DNA from: SZUA-309 sp965230005
Lineage (GTDB): Bacteria; Pseudomonadota; Gammaproteobacteria; Pseudomonadales; Azotimanducaceae
Length of the DNA stretch: 64,000 nt
Reading direction: 5' to 3'
Assembly: GCA_965230005.1 (NCBI GenBank)
Contig: OZ245934.1
Location: 682,001 to 746,000 of the forward strand
Positions 16,933-23,897 of this stretch are shown in pieces (the first letter of the stretch is position 1; each line of letters starts with the position of its first letter). Under the pieces are notes generated by a model. The model was not told the origin of the DNA and ran no database searches. It saw only the letters and a program-made list of their open reading frames with translations. The translations under genes were made by a program, and so were the position numbers.

Positions 16933-17159
16933 TCCGGCTGTCCTCCGTTCAGCAATATCCAGCCTTCCTCGACTCCGATTCGGCAGTACGTATCGAGGCG
17001 GGTCATGTCTTCAAGCTGGCGATACACTTCATAGTCCCGGAACGACTCCTCGAATCGGTCATGCCATTTGTCGTCGCTATGGATGGTCCCTATAAGAAAA
17101 CCGAAGGCCGCGCCAACGAGAACCATAAGGGCTAACGATCCTGCCTTTACGTCGCTCAT
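16929..17159 (-). CDS. Small membrane-anchored prophage protein E
   Basis: A 76-residue protein with one transmembrane span at residues 8-25 (SLALMVLVGAAFGFLIGT) followed by a charged, Asp/Glu/Arg-rich soluble part. Its ATG overlaps the preceding stop (ATGA), and its end carries NGGQPE, whose GGQ codons supply the ribosome site for protein F. The topology suggests an inner-membrane protein with the C-terminal domain in the periplasm or cytoplasm. A role in lysis, superinfection exclusion or regulation is possible but unsupported. Confidence 0.6.
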   Translation of the reverse strand: MSDVKAGSLALMVLVGAAFGFLIGTIHSDDKWHDRFEESFRDYEVYRQLEDMTRLDTYCRIGVEEGWILLNGGQPE

Positions 17160-17398
17160 TCCGGCACGCTCGACGATGCAGTTGAGGACCGGACAAGCGC
17201 CAAGACGGCCGAGTAGTCTTCCTCTCTACAATGGATTTCTGCTCCGAATAAACGCGGTACAGGGCTGATGCAGGAGACCCGTCCGGGCTTTAGTGTCGTG
17301 ATCACTTTTACGACGGCATCGGGGTGTTTCTCTACGTGGGCTCGAATCTCGTCAGCGTCTCGGAGCGCCCGTGAGACTTCAGGAATACTAGCGTCCAT
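17156..17398 (-). CDS. Small prophage accessory protein D
   Basis: An 80-residue soluble protein. ATG 17398 is chosen because GGAGG lies six bases upstream; an open frame extends further upstream but without support. The N-terminal half is helical (SIPEVSRALRDADEIRAHVE, residues 4-23), the middle is beta-rich, and the end TASSSVPE is encoded by the 15-base repeat GCACGCTCGACGATG (plus-strand 17164-17178) that recurs at the end of protein B. Family unknown. Confidence 0.55.
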   Translation of the reverse strand: MDASIPEVSRALRDADEIRAHVEKHPDAVVKVITTLKPGRVSCISPVPRLFGAEIHCREEDYSAVLALVRSSTASSSVPE

Positions 17399-17663
17399 GT
17401 CCACCCTCCCCTGCAGTTGAAGACCGGACAGGCCCGCTGGCGAAGCACAGCAGCGCGTTGTACTTCCTGAGCAGATCGTCGCCCACCATGACGGCGAAAT
17501 AAGGGACGCTGCAATGCAAGCCGTCCTCCATTTCCACCCGGATAGAAGTGACAACCGGGGCATCCCTCCAGGGAGCCTTCTGTCCCACCGTGTAGCCGTT
17601 CATTCCAGCTTCCGGCTGAATCCACTCCAGTTCCTGTCCTTGCTTGTATCTGAGATCAGTCAC
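17388..17663 (-). CDS. Small prophage accessory protein C
   Basis: A 91-residue protein starting at GTG 17663, eight bases inside the preceding gene, and ending eleven bases inside the next. The middle (GQKAPWRDAPVVTSIRVEME and HCSVPYFAVMV) reads as a small beta-rich domain. No signal peptide or membrane span. I recognise no family. Confidence 0.55.
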   Translation of the reverse strand: MTDLRYKQGQELEWIQPEAGMNGYTVGQKAPWRDAPVVTSIRVEMEDGLHCSVPYFAVMVGDDLLRKYNALLCFASGPVRSSTAGEGGHGR

Positions 17664-17895
17664 GGTGCACGCTCGACGATGGTATTGGTGTCTTCACAGC
17701 GAGCAGGTACTTGTCTTTGATCCAGAACCCCTCTCTCGGGTTGTCGAACTCTACGAAGGACTCTGAACGGTCGATTGAGTGAATAGTTGCTTTGCCAACT
17801 TCACCGACTCGGGATTTCAGTCTGGGGTTGTGCGCGTGGTGGCACCGTTCCAGTTTCACTGGATAGGATTGGCGCTTGTGGGGTCCAGAGATCAT
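17656..17895 (-). CDS. Small prophage accessory protein B
   Basis: A 79-residue protein starting at ATG 17895, which overlaps the preceding TGA as ATGA and has AGGAGG about nine bases upstream. It contains CHHAHNPR near residues 18-25 and a beta-rich C-terminal half (FVEFDNPREGFWIKDKYLL). The end TPIPSSSVHRD is encoded by the second copy of the operon's 15-base repeat (plus-strand 17667-17681). Function unknown. Confidence 0.55.
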   Translation of the reverse strand: MISGPHKRQSYPVKLERCHHAHNPRLKSRVGEVGKATIHSIDRSESFVEFDNPREGFWIKDKYLLAVKTPIPSSSVHRD

Positions 17896-18140
17896 GACCG
17901 CTGCCCTCCTGACGATGCTCCTCCTGGGACGGACAGCATGTTTTCCACCATCTGTTCTGCGATCTCTGCCCTCTCTGCTGGCGTATTCGATTCGTGAGTG
18001 GTGGTCACCGTCTCGGTCCAGTAGTAGGTGAAGCAGAACTTGCAGCGCTGTTTGGTGCGCCACGTGTCCGTGATGGTTATGCCATCTGAGATGTGGCCTC
18101 GAACTTTGCAGATTTCGTACTCTTCTTCAGGCGTTCTCAT
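17892..18140 (-). CDS. Small prophage accessory protein A, possible zinc-binding
   Basis: An 82-residue protein, first of the coupled minus-strand operon, with GGAGGG shortly before ATG 18140. The spacing of C11, H15, C33 and C36 (CKVRGH and RCKFCF) suggests a small zinc-binding fold. The C-terminus SVPGGASSGGQRS is nearly the same as that of protein G. Its start is about 180 bases from the attachment core, so the operon promoter probably lies in 18141-18300. Function unknown. Confidence 0.6.
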   Translation of the reverse strand: MRTPEEEYEICKVRGHISDGITITDTWRTKQRCKFCFTYYWTETVTTTHESNTPAERAEIAEQMVENMLSVPGGASSGGQRS

Positions 18141-18213
18141 CGACCCTCCCCGGATTCGTGAGCACTCGACGATGGCATTGTGGGGTTAAGGCCCCAAGTT
18201 GTAGGGGTGAGCA

Positions 18214-18235
18214 TTTGCGCCACTTTTGCGCCACT
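18214..18235. repeat. Tandem 11-bp repeat, candidate integrase arm sites
   Basis: TTTGCGCCACT occurs twice back to back (18214-18224 and 18225-18235), about 90 bases inside the prophage end. Tyrosine-integrase phages commonly carry such short direct repeats, about one helical turn apart, as arm-type binding sites near the core. Excisionase sites are an alternative reading. Confidence 0.6.
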
Positions 18236-18322
18236 CTTACAGTTTTCGCCGGGAATCGGCGGGGTGAGATAACGGTAGAATGCGGGTTCTAGCCCCGCTG
18301 AATCACGCTGAGGCACATACAA

Positions 18323-18350
18323 GCAGGTTCGATTCCTGCCCGGGGCGCCA
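18323..18350 (+). other. Prophage attachment core: displaced tRNA 3' end
   Basis: The segment has a perfect T-arm (GCAGG, loop TTCGATT, CCTGC), a seven-base 3' acceptor strand CCGGGGC, discriminator G and CCA. The matching 5' acceptor strand GCCCCGG is not present upstream at tRNA distance, so this is only a 3' fragment, as left at the distal end when a phage integrates into a tRNA gene and restores it at the other end. The G discriminator and similarity of the T-arm to tRNA-Arg(CCU) make an arginine tRNA my best guess, with low certainty. Confidence 0.75.
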
Positions 18351-18380
18351 ACGTCACGTTCATCAGCAGGGGAGTGCGGC

Positions 18381-18785
18381 ATGGACGTCTATCTGAACTT
18401 CGCCGGCAACTGCCGGGAAGCCTTCGAGTTTTATCGATCTGCCTTCGGCGGGGACTTCGCGGTGCTGCAGACCTTCGGGGATGCGCCACCGCAAGCAGGC
18501 ATGCCCGGATCGCTGGCGGATAAAATCATGCATATCCGGCTGCCGCTCGGCGGCGCCATGCTCATGGGCAGCGATGTTTTCGACGACACTGAACACGTTG
18601 TTGGCAGCAACGTGCAGATCTCCCTGGCGCCGGAGTCCCCTGAAGCTGTTGACCGGCTCTTTGCCATCCTGAGCGCTGGAGGAGAGGTCGAAACGGCGCC
18701 CGAGGAAATGTTCTGGGGCGCCTGCTTTGCTGCCTGTCGTGGCCGGTTCGGCATCCGCTGGATGCTGAACCACGAGCTCGCCTAG
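18381..18785 (+). CDS. VOC/PhnB-like family protein
   Basis: A 134-residue protein of the glyoxalase/bleomycin-resistance (VOC) fold, PhnB/DUF1428-like branch. Evidence is the N-terminal LNFAGNCREAFEFYRSAFGG (residues 5-24), the IMHIRLPLGGAMLMGSDV strand pair, and the C-terminal FGIRWMLNHE. Members bind a metal or small ligands, but many have no known substrate. It starts 31 bases after the attachment core and is the first chromosomal gene. Its stop overlaps that of the convergent next gene by four bases. Confidence 0.85.
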   Translation: MDVYLNFAGNCREAFEFYRSAFGGDFAVLQTFGDAPPQAGMPGSLADKIMHIRLPLGGAMLMGSDVFDDTEHVVGSNVQISLAPESPEAVDRLFAILSAGGEVETAPEEMFWGACFAACRGRFGIRWMLNHELA

Positions 18786-19672
18786 GCGGTCGCTGCCGGT
18801 ACCAGGGCCGTCTCGAACAGCGCCAGGAGCCTCGCCCAGGCCCGCTCGGCCTGTGTCTCGTTGTACACGCGGGAATCAATGGCACACCAGCCGTGTAATG
18901 CGCCTTCGTAGACTTCGATCTCAGCCGGCAATCCAGCGGCATCGAAGGTTTCGCGCAGCACCTGTTTCGTCTCCGGCTCCTGCTCGTCGTCGTTTTCCGC
19001 GATGGCAAAGAGAAAGCTCGCCCGCATGTCTTTCACGAACAGATGCGGACTGTCGGGTCTGTCGGTCACAAGGCGACCACCGTGGAAGGAGGCGCCAGCG
19101 CCGATGCGCTCGGGAATGGCGGAAGCGGTACGCATGGTCATGGGGCCGCCCATGCAATAGCCCGTTGTGCCGATCGGGCGTGCCGAATCAACCGCGCTCT
19201 GGTTGTCGAGAAAGGCGACGAAGGCTCGGGCGTCCGTGACGTTTGTGTCTGGCGTCAAGGAACGGGCCAGGGGTAGAACAGTGTCGCGCGTCGCCTGGTC
19301 CTGGAAGCTGGCCCCTTCTCCAACGACCGGTGAGCGGGCCTCACGGTAGTACGGATTGACGACGAGCACCGCATAGCCGGACTCGGCAAGGCGCTTCCCC
19401 ATGAGCCGGAATGCCGGCCGCAGGCCGAGAATGTCCGGCCAGACGATTACCCCGGCGTGGGCGCCGGTTGCCGGGTGGACGAAATAGCAGTCGGCGCTGC
19501 CGTCCGCGGTATCGACCATGACGTCGCGCTCCGTCACCGTCATGGCGTTGGCGACCTTCGGTAGCAGCGCAGCGAGCGCGGCGGCAGTGGTGAAAGTGCC
19601 GAAGTTCCGGCGCGTGATGCCAGTACTTTTCAGATAGGTCTCGGCGTCGGCGGCAGTCCGGTCGTCACACAT
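18782..19672 (-). CDS. Dienelactone hydrolase family protein, Tat-exported
   Basis: A 296-residue alpha/beta hydrolase. The nucleophile Cys173 lies in GYCMGG, the acid in ENDDE (about 227-229), and the histidine at 260 in ALHGW, the Cys-Asp-His triad of dienelactone hydrolases. The N-terminus carries TRRNFGTFT followed by a hydrophobic stretch ending VANA (residues 20-43), a twin-arginine signal, so the enzyme is probably periplasmic. Natural substrate unknown. It forms a likely short operon with the DUF4242 gene upstream. Confidence 0.85.
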   Translation of the reverse strand: MCDDRTAADAETYLKSTGITRRNFGTFTTAAALAALLPKVANAMTVTERDVMVDTADGSADCYFVHPATGAHAGVIVWPDILGLRPAFRLMGKRLAESGYAVLVVNPYYREARSPVVGEGASFQDQATRDTVLPLARSLTPDTNVTDARAFVAFLDNQSAVDSARPIGTTGYCMGGPMTMRTASAIPERIGAGASFHGGRLVTDRPDSPHLFVKDMRASFLFAIAENDDEQEPETKQVLRETFDAAGLPAEIEVYEGALHGWCAIDSRVYNETQAERAWARLLALFETALVPAATA

Positions 19673-19707
19673 GCTTCATCTCCTCCCGTTGGATCAGAAT
19701 CGGGTCT

Positions 19708-19995
19708 TCAAACGGCTTCAGCGGTGACAGGATCGATCATCCCCTTTACCGCCGTCACCTTCGTTGCTGGAAAGCCGCTTCGCTCAGCGTGCTCGTGGAT
19801 GAGGGCTTCGTCGTCGGCAATATAGATACAGAAGGTTTTGTCGCCAGCCACGTAGGAATGCTCCCACTGTATATTCTTGTTTTCGGCTTTCATGGCCGCG
19901 AGCACGCCGTTCGATTGCTGTGATGCATCCCGCAGCGCGTCGCGTTCTGCCGATCCGATTTCTGGAATGTCCCGTTCAATGACGAATCTGGGCAT
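19708..19995 (-). CDS. DUF4242 family protein
   Basis: A 95-residue protein with the FVIERDIPEIGSA opening, a central IQWEHSYVAGDKTFCIYIADD (shown in part) strand pair and HAERSGFPATKVTAVKGMIDP near the end, matching DUF4242, a small ferredoxin-like fold related to nickel-responsive SCO4226. Biological role unknown. It lies 35 bases upstream of the hydrolase gene on the same strand. Confidence 0.8.
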   Translation of the reverse strand: MPRFVIERDIPEIGSAERDALRDASQQSNGVLAAMKAENKNIQWEHSYVAGDKTFCIYIADDEALIHEHAERSGFPATKVTAVKGMIDPVTAEAV

Positions 19996-20065
19996 GGTGG
20001 TCTCCTCTTCACTGGTCCCTGGTCGGAGATCTTAGCGCGCCCGCAGGCGTTGGAACACGGGCAAC

Positions 20066-20881
20066 TCAGGCCGGACAGGGAACGCCCAGGTGAATCGTTG
20101 CGGCGATGCCGCCTCGGACCACACCATCCGGATGATGTGCCTCCAGAACTGTGCGAACAGCCTCATCGAAAGCTCTGGCCCTGCTCCGAGTCATCCGGTC
20201 TCTGGAAAAGCCGTTTCTACCGTGGATCGATTCGATGAAGTCGGTCGTCGACTGCTCAATCGCAAGCGCCGTCGTGCGCAGAACCTGCTCTTCTTTGAAC
20301 AGCCCCCGTTTGACAAGTTCGGCCACGAGATCGAAAGGCATGAAGTCCTGGTTGGTCGAATACTCACTGATGAGCGCTTTCAGAGCAGGCAACCAGGGGC
20401 CGCTGAGCTCATCCAGACCGATGATGGCGAGTTTCCCCGCTGGCTGCAGCGCCCGCGCAAAGGCCGGCATGACCACCGACCAGTCCATCCAGTGCAGGCT
20501 TTGCGCACAGACGATGAGATCGTAGGCATTTCGGGCGGCGAGCCGCTCTCCTGGCTCATTGATGAAACGCACCCGCTCGGCGTCGCTTTCGTTCCTGGCG
20601 ACGGAGAGCATCGCAGCCGAGGGTTCCATCGCGTCCACCCGCAGGCCCCGCTGTGCCATCGGGAGGGCGATTTCCCCGGTACCGGCGCCGACATCGAGCA
20701 GCCTGCGCTGACCCGCTGGAATCTGCTCGATGATGGCGGCGAGCAGATCGAAAGTCTCTGCGGGGTAGGGTGGACGTTTCCGATAGACGGCGGCGATCGC
20801 CGCATCTTCGAACTGAGCAGCATAGTCGGGCCACAGGTGGCGCGGACGATCTGCTGAAGCGTTTCCGGTTTCCTGATCCAT
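20066..20881 (-). CDS. Class I SAM-dependent methyltransferase
   Basis: A 271-residue protein with the SAM-binding motif LLDVGAGTGEIAL around residue 61-73, an acidic post-I residue (VDAMEPS), and CAQSLHWMDW near motif IV, the pattern of the UbiE/Trans-aconitate-type small-molecule methyltransferases. The substrate cannot be told. It is divergent from hipB, with a 213-base region between. Confidence 0.85.
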   Translation of the reverse strand: MDQETGNASADRPRHLWPDYAAQFEDAAIAAVYRKRPPYPAETFDLLAAIIEQIPAGQRRLLDVGAGTGEIALPMAQRGLRVDAMEPSAAMLSVARNESDAERVRFINEPGERLAARNAYDLIVCAQSLHWMDWSVVMPAFARALQPAGKLAIIGLDELSGPWLPALKALISEYSTNQDFMPFDLVAELVKRGLFKEEQVLRTTALAIEQSTTDFIESIHGRNGFSRDRMTRSRARAFDEAVRTVLEAHHPDGVVRGGIAATIHLGVPCPA

Positions 20882-21094
20882 GATCCGCTCAAAGGCTTCC
20901 CGGCGTCTGATTGTGGGCCTATACGGGTGCTGGATCGACTGTGACGGATCGCACGGTGCAGCGCCTGTCCGCCAGCTAGGCTCGGAGTTATATAACTTCA
21001 GCGTATGTCGTAGGAGGCGTTTATGCGGCTGGGTGCTTGACTGACATATAACAGTAGCTTTTTATAGATACCTAAAATTATTTAATAGTTTTAT
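20882..21094. promoter_or_regulatory. Divergent promoter region; candidate hipBA promoter
   Basis: The part next to hipB is sharply AT-rich in an otherwise GC-rich region. A plausible promoter for hipBA is TTGACT (21037-21042), 18 bases, TTTATA (21061-21066). A perfect 10-base palindrome GTTATATAAC (20987-20996) and a related CATATAAC (21045-21052) could be operator half-sites for HipB autorepression. No good ribosome site precedes the hipB ATG. All assignments here are by eye. Confidence 0.45.
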
Positions 21095-21451
21095 ATGCCA
21101 CGCCAATCCAAATCCTACAACATCCTCAGTGATGCGGCCCTTGGCAGCCTGGGTGCGCTCGGTATCCGGCTGAAAGAAGCCCGGCTGCGGCGCAACTGGA
21201 CGCAGCTGCAGACGGCGGACAAAGCCGGGTTGTCGGAGAGTTCTGTGAAGAAGTGCGAAGCCGGTAGCCCGCGCATAACCGTGGGTGCCTACCTTTCCCT
21301 GCTTGATGTCTTTGGTCTGCCAACGGCGCTCGACGCCGTGCTGAGTCCGGGATCAGACAGTATCGGCGAGTCACTGGCCCGCGGGGCTGCCCGGCGTCGC
21401 GCAGGCACGGCACGCAAAACCACAAACCTCGAGGACGAGTGGGAAATCTGA
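21095..21451 (+). CDS. hipB: HipB-like antitoxin, XRE-family regulator
   Basis: A 118-residue protein with a helix-turn-helix at about residues 25-75 (LKEARLRRNWTQLQTADKAG, then SESSVKKCE), the HipB/XRE class. In HipBA systems this protein binds and neutralises the HipA kinase and represses the operon. Its TGA overlaps the ATG of hipA (TGATG), so the two are coupled. The C-terminal 35 residues are basic and probably disordered, possibly the part contacting HipA. Confidence 0.85.
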   Translation: MPRQSKSYNILSDAALGSLGALGIRLKEARLRRNWTQLQTADKAGLSESSVKKCEAGSPRITVGAYLSLLDVFGLPTALDAVLSPGSDSIGESLARGAARRRAGTARKTTNLEDEWEI

Positions 21452-22680
21452 TGGCCGCAGAGAAACTCTTCGTACACGTCGACCTGGGAGAGGGTGAAAC
21501 GGTGCTTGCCGGGCAACTGATCGTCGATGAGTCCCGTGGTCGCTTCAAGTACGCGCGGGCCTACATCGAACGCCCGGACAGCTTTCCACTGGATCCGGTC
21601 AATCTCCCACTCAATCCGGAAGTCCACGAAAACGTGCGCACGCGAGAAACGCCGGGGGTTTTTGGTGTGCTCATCGATGCAGGTCCCGACGAGTGGGGGC
21701 GTCGCCAGCTGACGAAAACCCGCCGACCTCCGCCGGTTACCGATGTGGAGTTTCTGCTGGCTGCCTCCGGGGAAGGCGTTGGTGCACTGCACTTTACCGC
21801 GGAGCTCAGGGATGAACCCAAGCCGCCGCCGGAAAGGCCCTTTGAGAACCTCGTGCACCTGCAGCATATTGCCGAGGACATCGAGGCCGGACGGGAGATG
21901 GATCGAAGCCTCGAACCCTATTTCTTTCACGGCAGCGGCCTTGGCGGGGCGAGGCCGAAAACCCTCATCGAGCACGAAGGCCGGGGCTGGATCGCCAAGT
22001 TCAATCGCGACAGCGATCTGGTTGATATGTGTCGCGTGGAGTGCGGCACCATGCGTATGGCGCGGGCGGCGGGCATCGACGTGCCGGACGTAGACCTTAC
22101 GGAAACGGCGCGAGGGCCCGTGGTTCTCGTGGAGCGTTTCGACCACTCGGAGCAGGGCCAGCACCACCTGATATCCGTAGCAAGCCTCATCAACAAATTC
22201 GACATCACCCAGTTCGACGAAGCGGCCATGTCTTATCCCGGTATCAATCATCTGGCCAAACGTATCGGCGGCATGACCGTCGACCTCCCCGCGGTGATCT
22301 TCCGGCGCATGATCTTCAACGTGGCTATAGGCAATACCGATGATCACCTCCGCAATCACGCGTTCTACAAACGCGCCGGTCATCCGGAGTATGAGCTGAC
22401 CCCGGCCTACGACATCGTGCCCAACACGGGACTTCAGGGCTCTCATGCCATCGCGCTCGGGGAGTTCGGGAGTACGCCCAGCCGGGACAATCTGCAGGCC
22501 GCCCGGCACCGGATGGGGCTTGAGGAGCAGACAGCCCGGCAGATCGCCGAGGAGGTACTTGGGGTGACTGCCGGGTGGCGGGAGGTGCTTGCAGAGCTAG
22601 GCGTCAGCGAATCGGATCTTGCTGTCCTGGAACGCTGCTTTGCCTATCAGAGCGTCCTGGAGGAGTTTCTCGCCGCTTAG
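21451..22680 (+). CDS. hipA: HipA-like serine/threonine kinase toxin
   Basis: A 409-residue protein near the usual HipA length. It has an N-terminal HipA-specific subdomain, a Gly-rich loop GLGGARPKTL around residue 163-172, the catalytic segment GNTDDHLRNHAFY around 292-304, and the metal-binding PAYDIVPN around 317. Known HipA kinases phosphorylate glutamyl-tRNA synthetase or related targets and cause growth arrest or persistence; the target here is unknown. I use ATG 21451 (coupled to hipB) rather than an in-frame GTG 12 bases earlier. All catalytic motifs appear intact. Confidence 0.9.
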   Translation: MAAEKLFVHVDLGEGETVLAGQLIVDESRGRFKYARAYIERPDSFPLDPVNLPLNPEVHENVRTRETPGVFGVLIDAGPDEWGRRQLTKTRRPPPVTDVEFLLAASGEGVGALHFTAELRDEPKPPPERPFENLVHLQHIAEDIEAGREMDRSLEPYFFHGSGLGGARPKTLIEHEGRGWIAKFNRDSDLVDMCRVECGTMRMARAAGIDVPDVDLTETARGPVVLVERFDHSEQGQHHLISVASLINKFDITQFDEAAMSYPGINHLAKRIGGMTVDLPAVIFRRMIFNVAIGNTDDHLRNHAFYKRAGHPEYELTPAYDIVPNTGLQGSHAIALGEFGSTPSRDNLQAARHRMGLEEQTARQIAEEVLGVTAGWREVLAELGVSESDLAVLERCFAYQSVLEEFLAA

Positions 22681-23072
22681 CGGCGGCGAATGTTTTCCGG
22701 TGCGATCGGGCCACTTTGCGGTCCGTCCCCGCGCCGACGCCAGCCTCTTGGATTTTGCTTCGGCGCCTGCTCGATCATCGTCCATCGCGTTGTTGTTCTT
22801 GCGTTGGTCGCGGAAACCTTCGGTGCGACCATGCCATTTGCGTCAGCAACGTTGACAGTGGCGGCATTGGAAGGTGCCAGATGTCTATCGCCGAAATGCG
22901 TAACACCTTTGTCATCTACCCAGCTGGCTACGCTTTCGTTGGCATTGGCCGCCAGGCTGCCGCTCAGGCTTGCTATCAGGAGGAGGGACGAAGCCAGCAT
23001 CAGTGCCGGAAGTCCGGTCCGCGATGAAGTGCCAGGGATCGCACGGGGCTGTTCGTTTCTCTGCCGGCGCAT
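22677..23072 (-). CDS. DUF4124-containing exported protein
   Basis: A 131-residue protein with a signal-peptide-like N-terminus (hydrophobic ALMLASSLLLIASLSGSLAANA, shown in part, about residues 23-44). Next comes a short DUF4124 motif, VASWVDDKGVTHFGDR (about 48-63), found in many gammaproteobacterial envelope proteins. The rest is basic and low in structure. Its stop overlaps that of hipA by four bases. Function unknown. Confidence 0.7.
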   Translation of the reverse strand: MRRQRNEQPRAIPGTSSRTGLPALMLASSLLLIASLSGSLAANANESVASWVDDKGVTHFGDRHLAPSNAATVNVADANGMVAPKVSATNARTTTRWTMIEQAPKQNPRGWRRRGDGPQSGPIAPENIRRR

Positions 23073-23456
23073 GTGTTGCCCTCAGTGTGGAGTTCGATAG
23101 AACCTCAGCCGTCGCGATAACAACAATCGACGATCGACTCAGGATTGAGTACCAGATCACACTTTGCCGGGCGGATGCGATGCGCGGTAGGAGGATTCTG
23201 TGCGAATTTTGTGACGGGCATCACAGAGCGCGTGCCGATCAGTTCGTGATTTGTAGCAGATTGCGACCCCAAACTTAATAAGATAACCATGAATGTCGCC
23301 TATCTATATGAATTTAAAGAAAATAAGATATAGTCTCTATTAGGGACAAGCTACACGCGCAATGTATCGGTCCACCTTTTCACACAACTCTTCCCTTGCA
23401 CTGGAATGGCCTGAAGCGCAGGATGATCCGGCTAACTGAACTGGGGGGTTCAACAT
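23073..23456. other. Intergenic region, 384 bases
   Basis: A divergent region between the DUF4124 gene and the small secreted-protein gene. The right half (about 23270-23350) is strongly AT-rich and includes GATATAGT near 23326, which could be part of a promoter for the downstream gene, but I see no convincing -35 element, terminator, RNA gene or repeat. Confidence 0.5.
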
Positions 23457-23765
23457 ATGCAAAGTTCACTGAAGTACATGCTCGCCGCAGGGCTGATGCT
23501 CGTCGGTTCAGCAGCGTGGAGTGAATGCGCCTGCTTCTGTGTGGAGGGTGAACTCACCACCATGTGCACGGCCGTCGAAGAGGCACAGGATAGCCCCAAT
23601 CTCTGTCCGGATACCGGCAGTGCCAGCTGCCCGATCGAGTCTGGTGGAGCTGAAGCCGCGATTTATGAGCCGCCCGAAGCGGATGCGATCAACTGCCGCA
23701 CGGTGCGTGTCTTTGATGCGATCCGCGGTCAGTACGTCGATACAAAAGCCTGCGACGTCATCTGA
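23457..23765 (+). CDS. Small secreted cysteine-rich protein
   Basis: A 102-residue protein with a signal peptide (residues 1-22, MLAAGLMLVGSAAWS core). The mature ~80 residues contain eight cysteines: three within CACFC at the start, then MC, LC, SC, NC and AC. An even number in an exported protein suggests four disulfides. I recognise no family. It appears to be a single-gene unit with AT-rich DNA upstream. Confidence 0.7.
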   Translation: MQSSLKYMLAAGLMLVGSAAWSECACFCVEGELTTMCTAVEEAQDSPNLCPDTGSASCPIESGGAEAAIYEPPEADAINCRTVRVFDAIRGQYVDTKACDVI

Positions 23766-23897
23766 CGCAGAGCAACACTCAAGGCAACTTCATTCCAGTA
23801 AAGGACCGCTGATAAGACGATCCCGGCGCGAGGGTCCCCAGGCCGCCGGGGCGTTGTTGGATTCGTGAGGCTGCTTGAGTGCTAAGCTGACGTCGTT

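Larger units (their letters stand above)
1..18350. mobile_element. Right-hand part of a podovirus-type prophage
   Basis: Positions 1 to about 16283 carry a head and short-tail module in canonical order on the plus strand (portal, scaffold, capsid, cement, adaptor, tail hub, ejection-type proteins, tailspike). An opposite-strand block of small genes follows and then a tRNA 3' end ending in CCA at 18350. After that point gene content becomes ordinary chromosomal. The capsid and cement proteins resemble those of BPP-1-like podoviruses. No integrase, terminase or recognisable endolysin is in the window, so the left end and the intact tRNA must lie outside it. I saw no broken structural gene, so the element could be functional. 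Confidence 0.9.

Noticed and set aside
1..18350. Diversity-generating retroelement expected from BPP-1 resemblance
   Set aside because: No reverse transcriptase gene and no template/variable repeat pair with adenine-biased differences is visible in the tail genes.
18250..18350. Complete suppressor tRNA gene
   Set aside because: The acceptor 5' strand GCCCCGG is absent and no D-arm pairs, so only the T-arm and 3' end are tRNA-derived.
18137..18382. 81-residue minus-strand frame crossing the attachment core
   Set aside because: It translates the tRNA 3' end backwards (GAPGRNRT), a well-known artefact, and spans the phage-chromosome junction.
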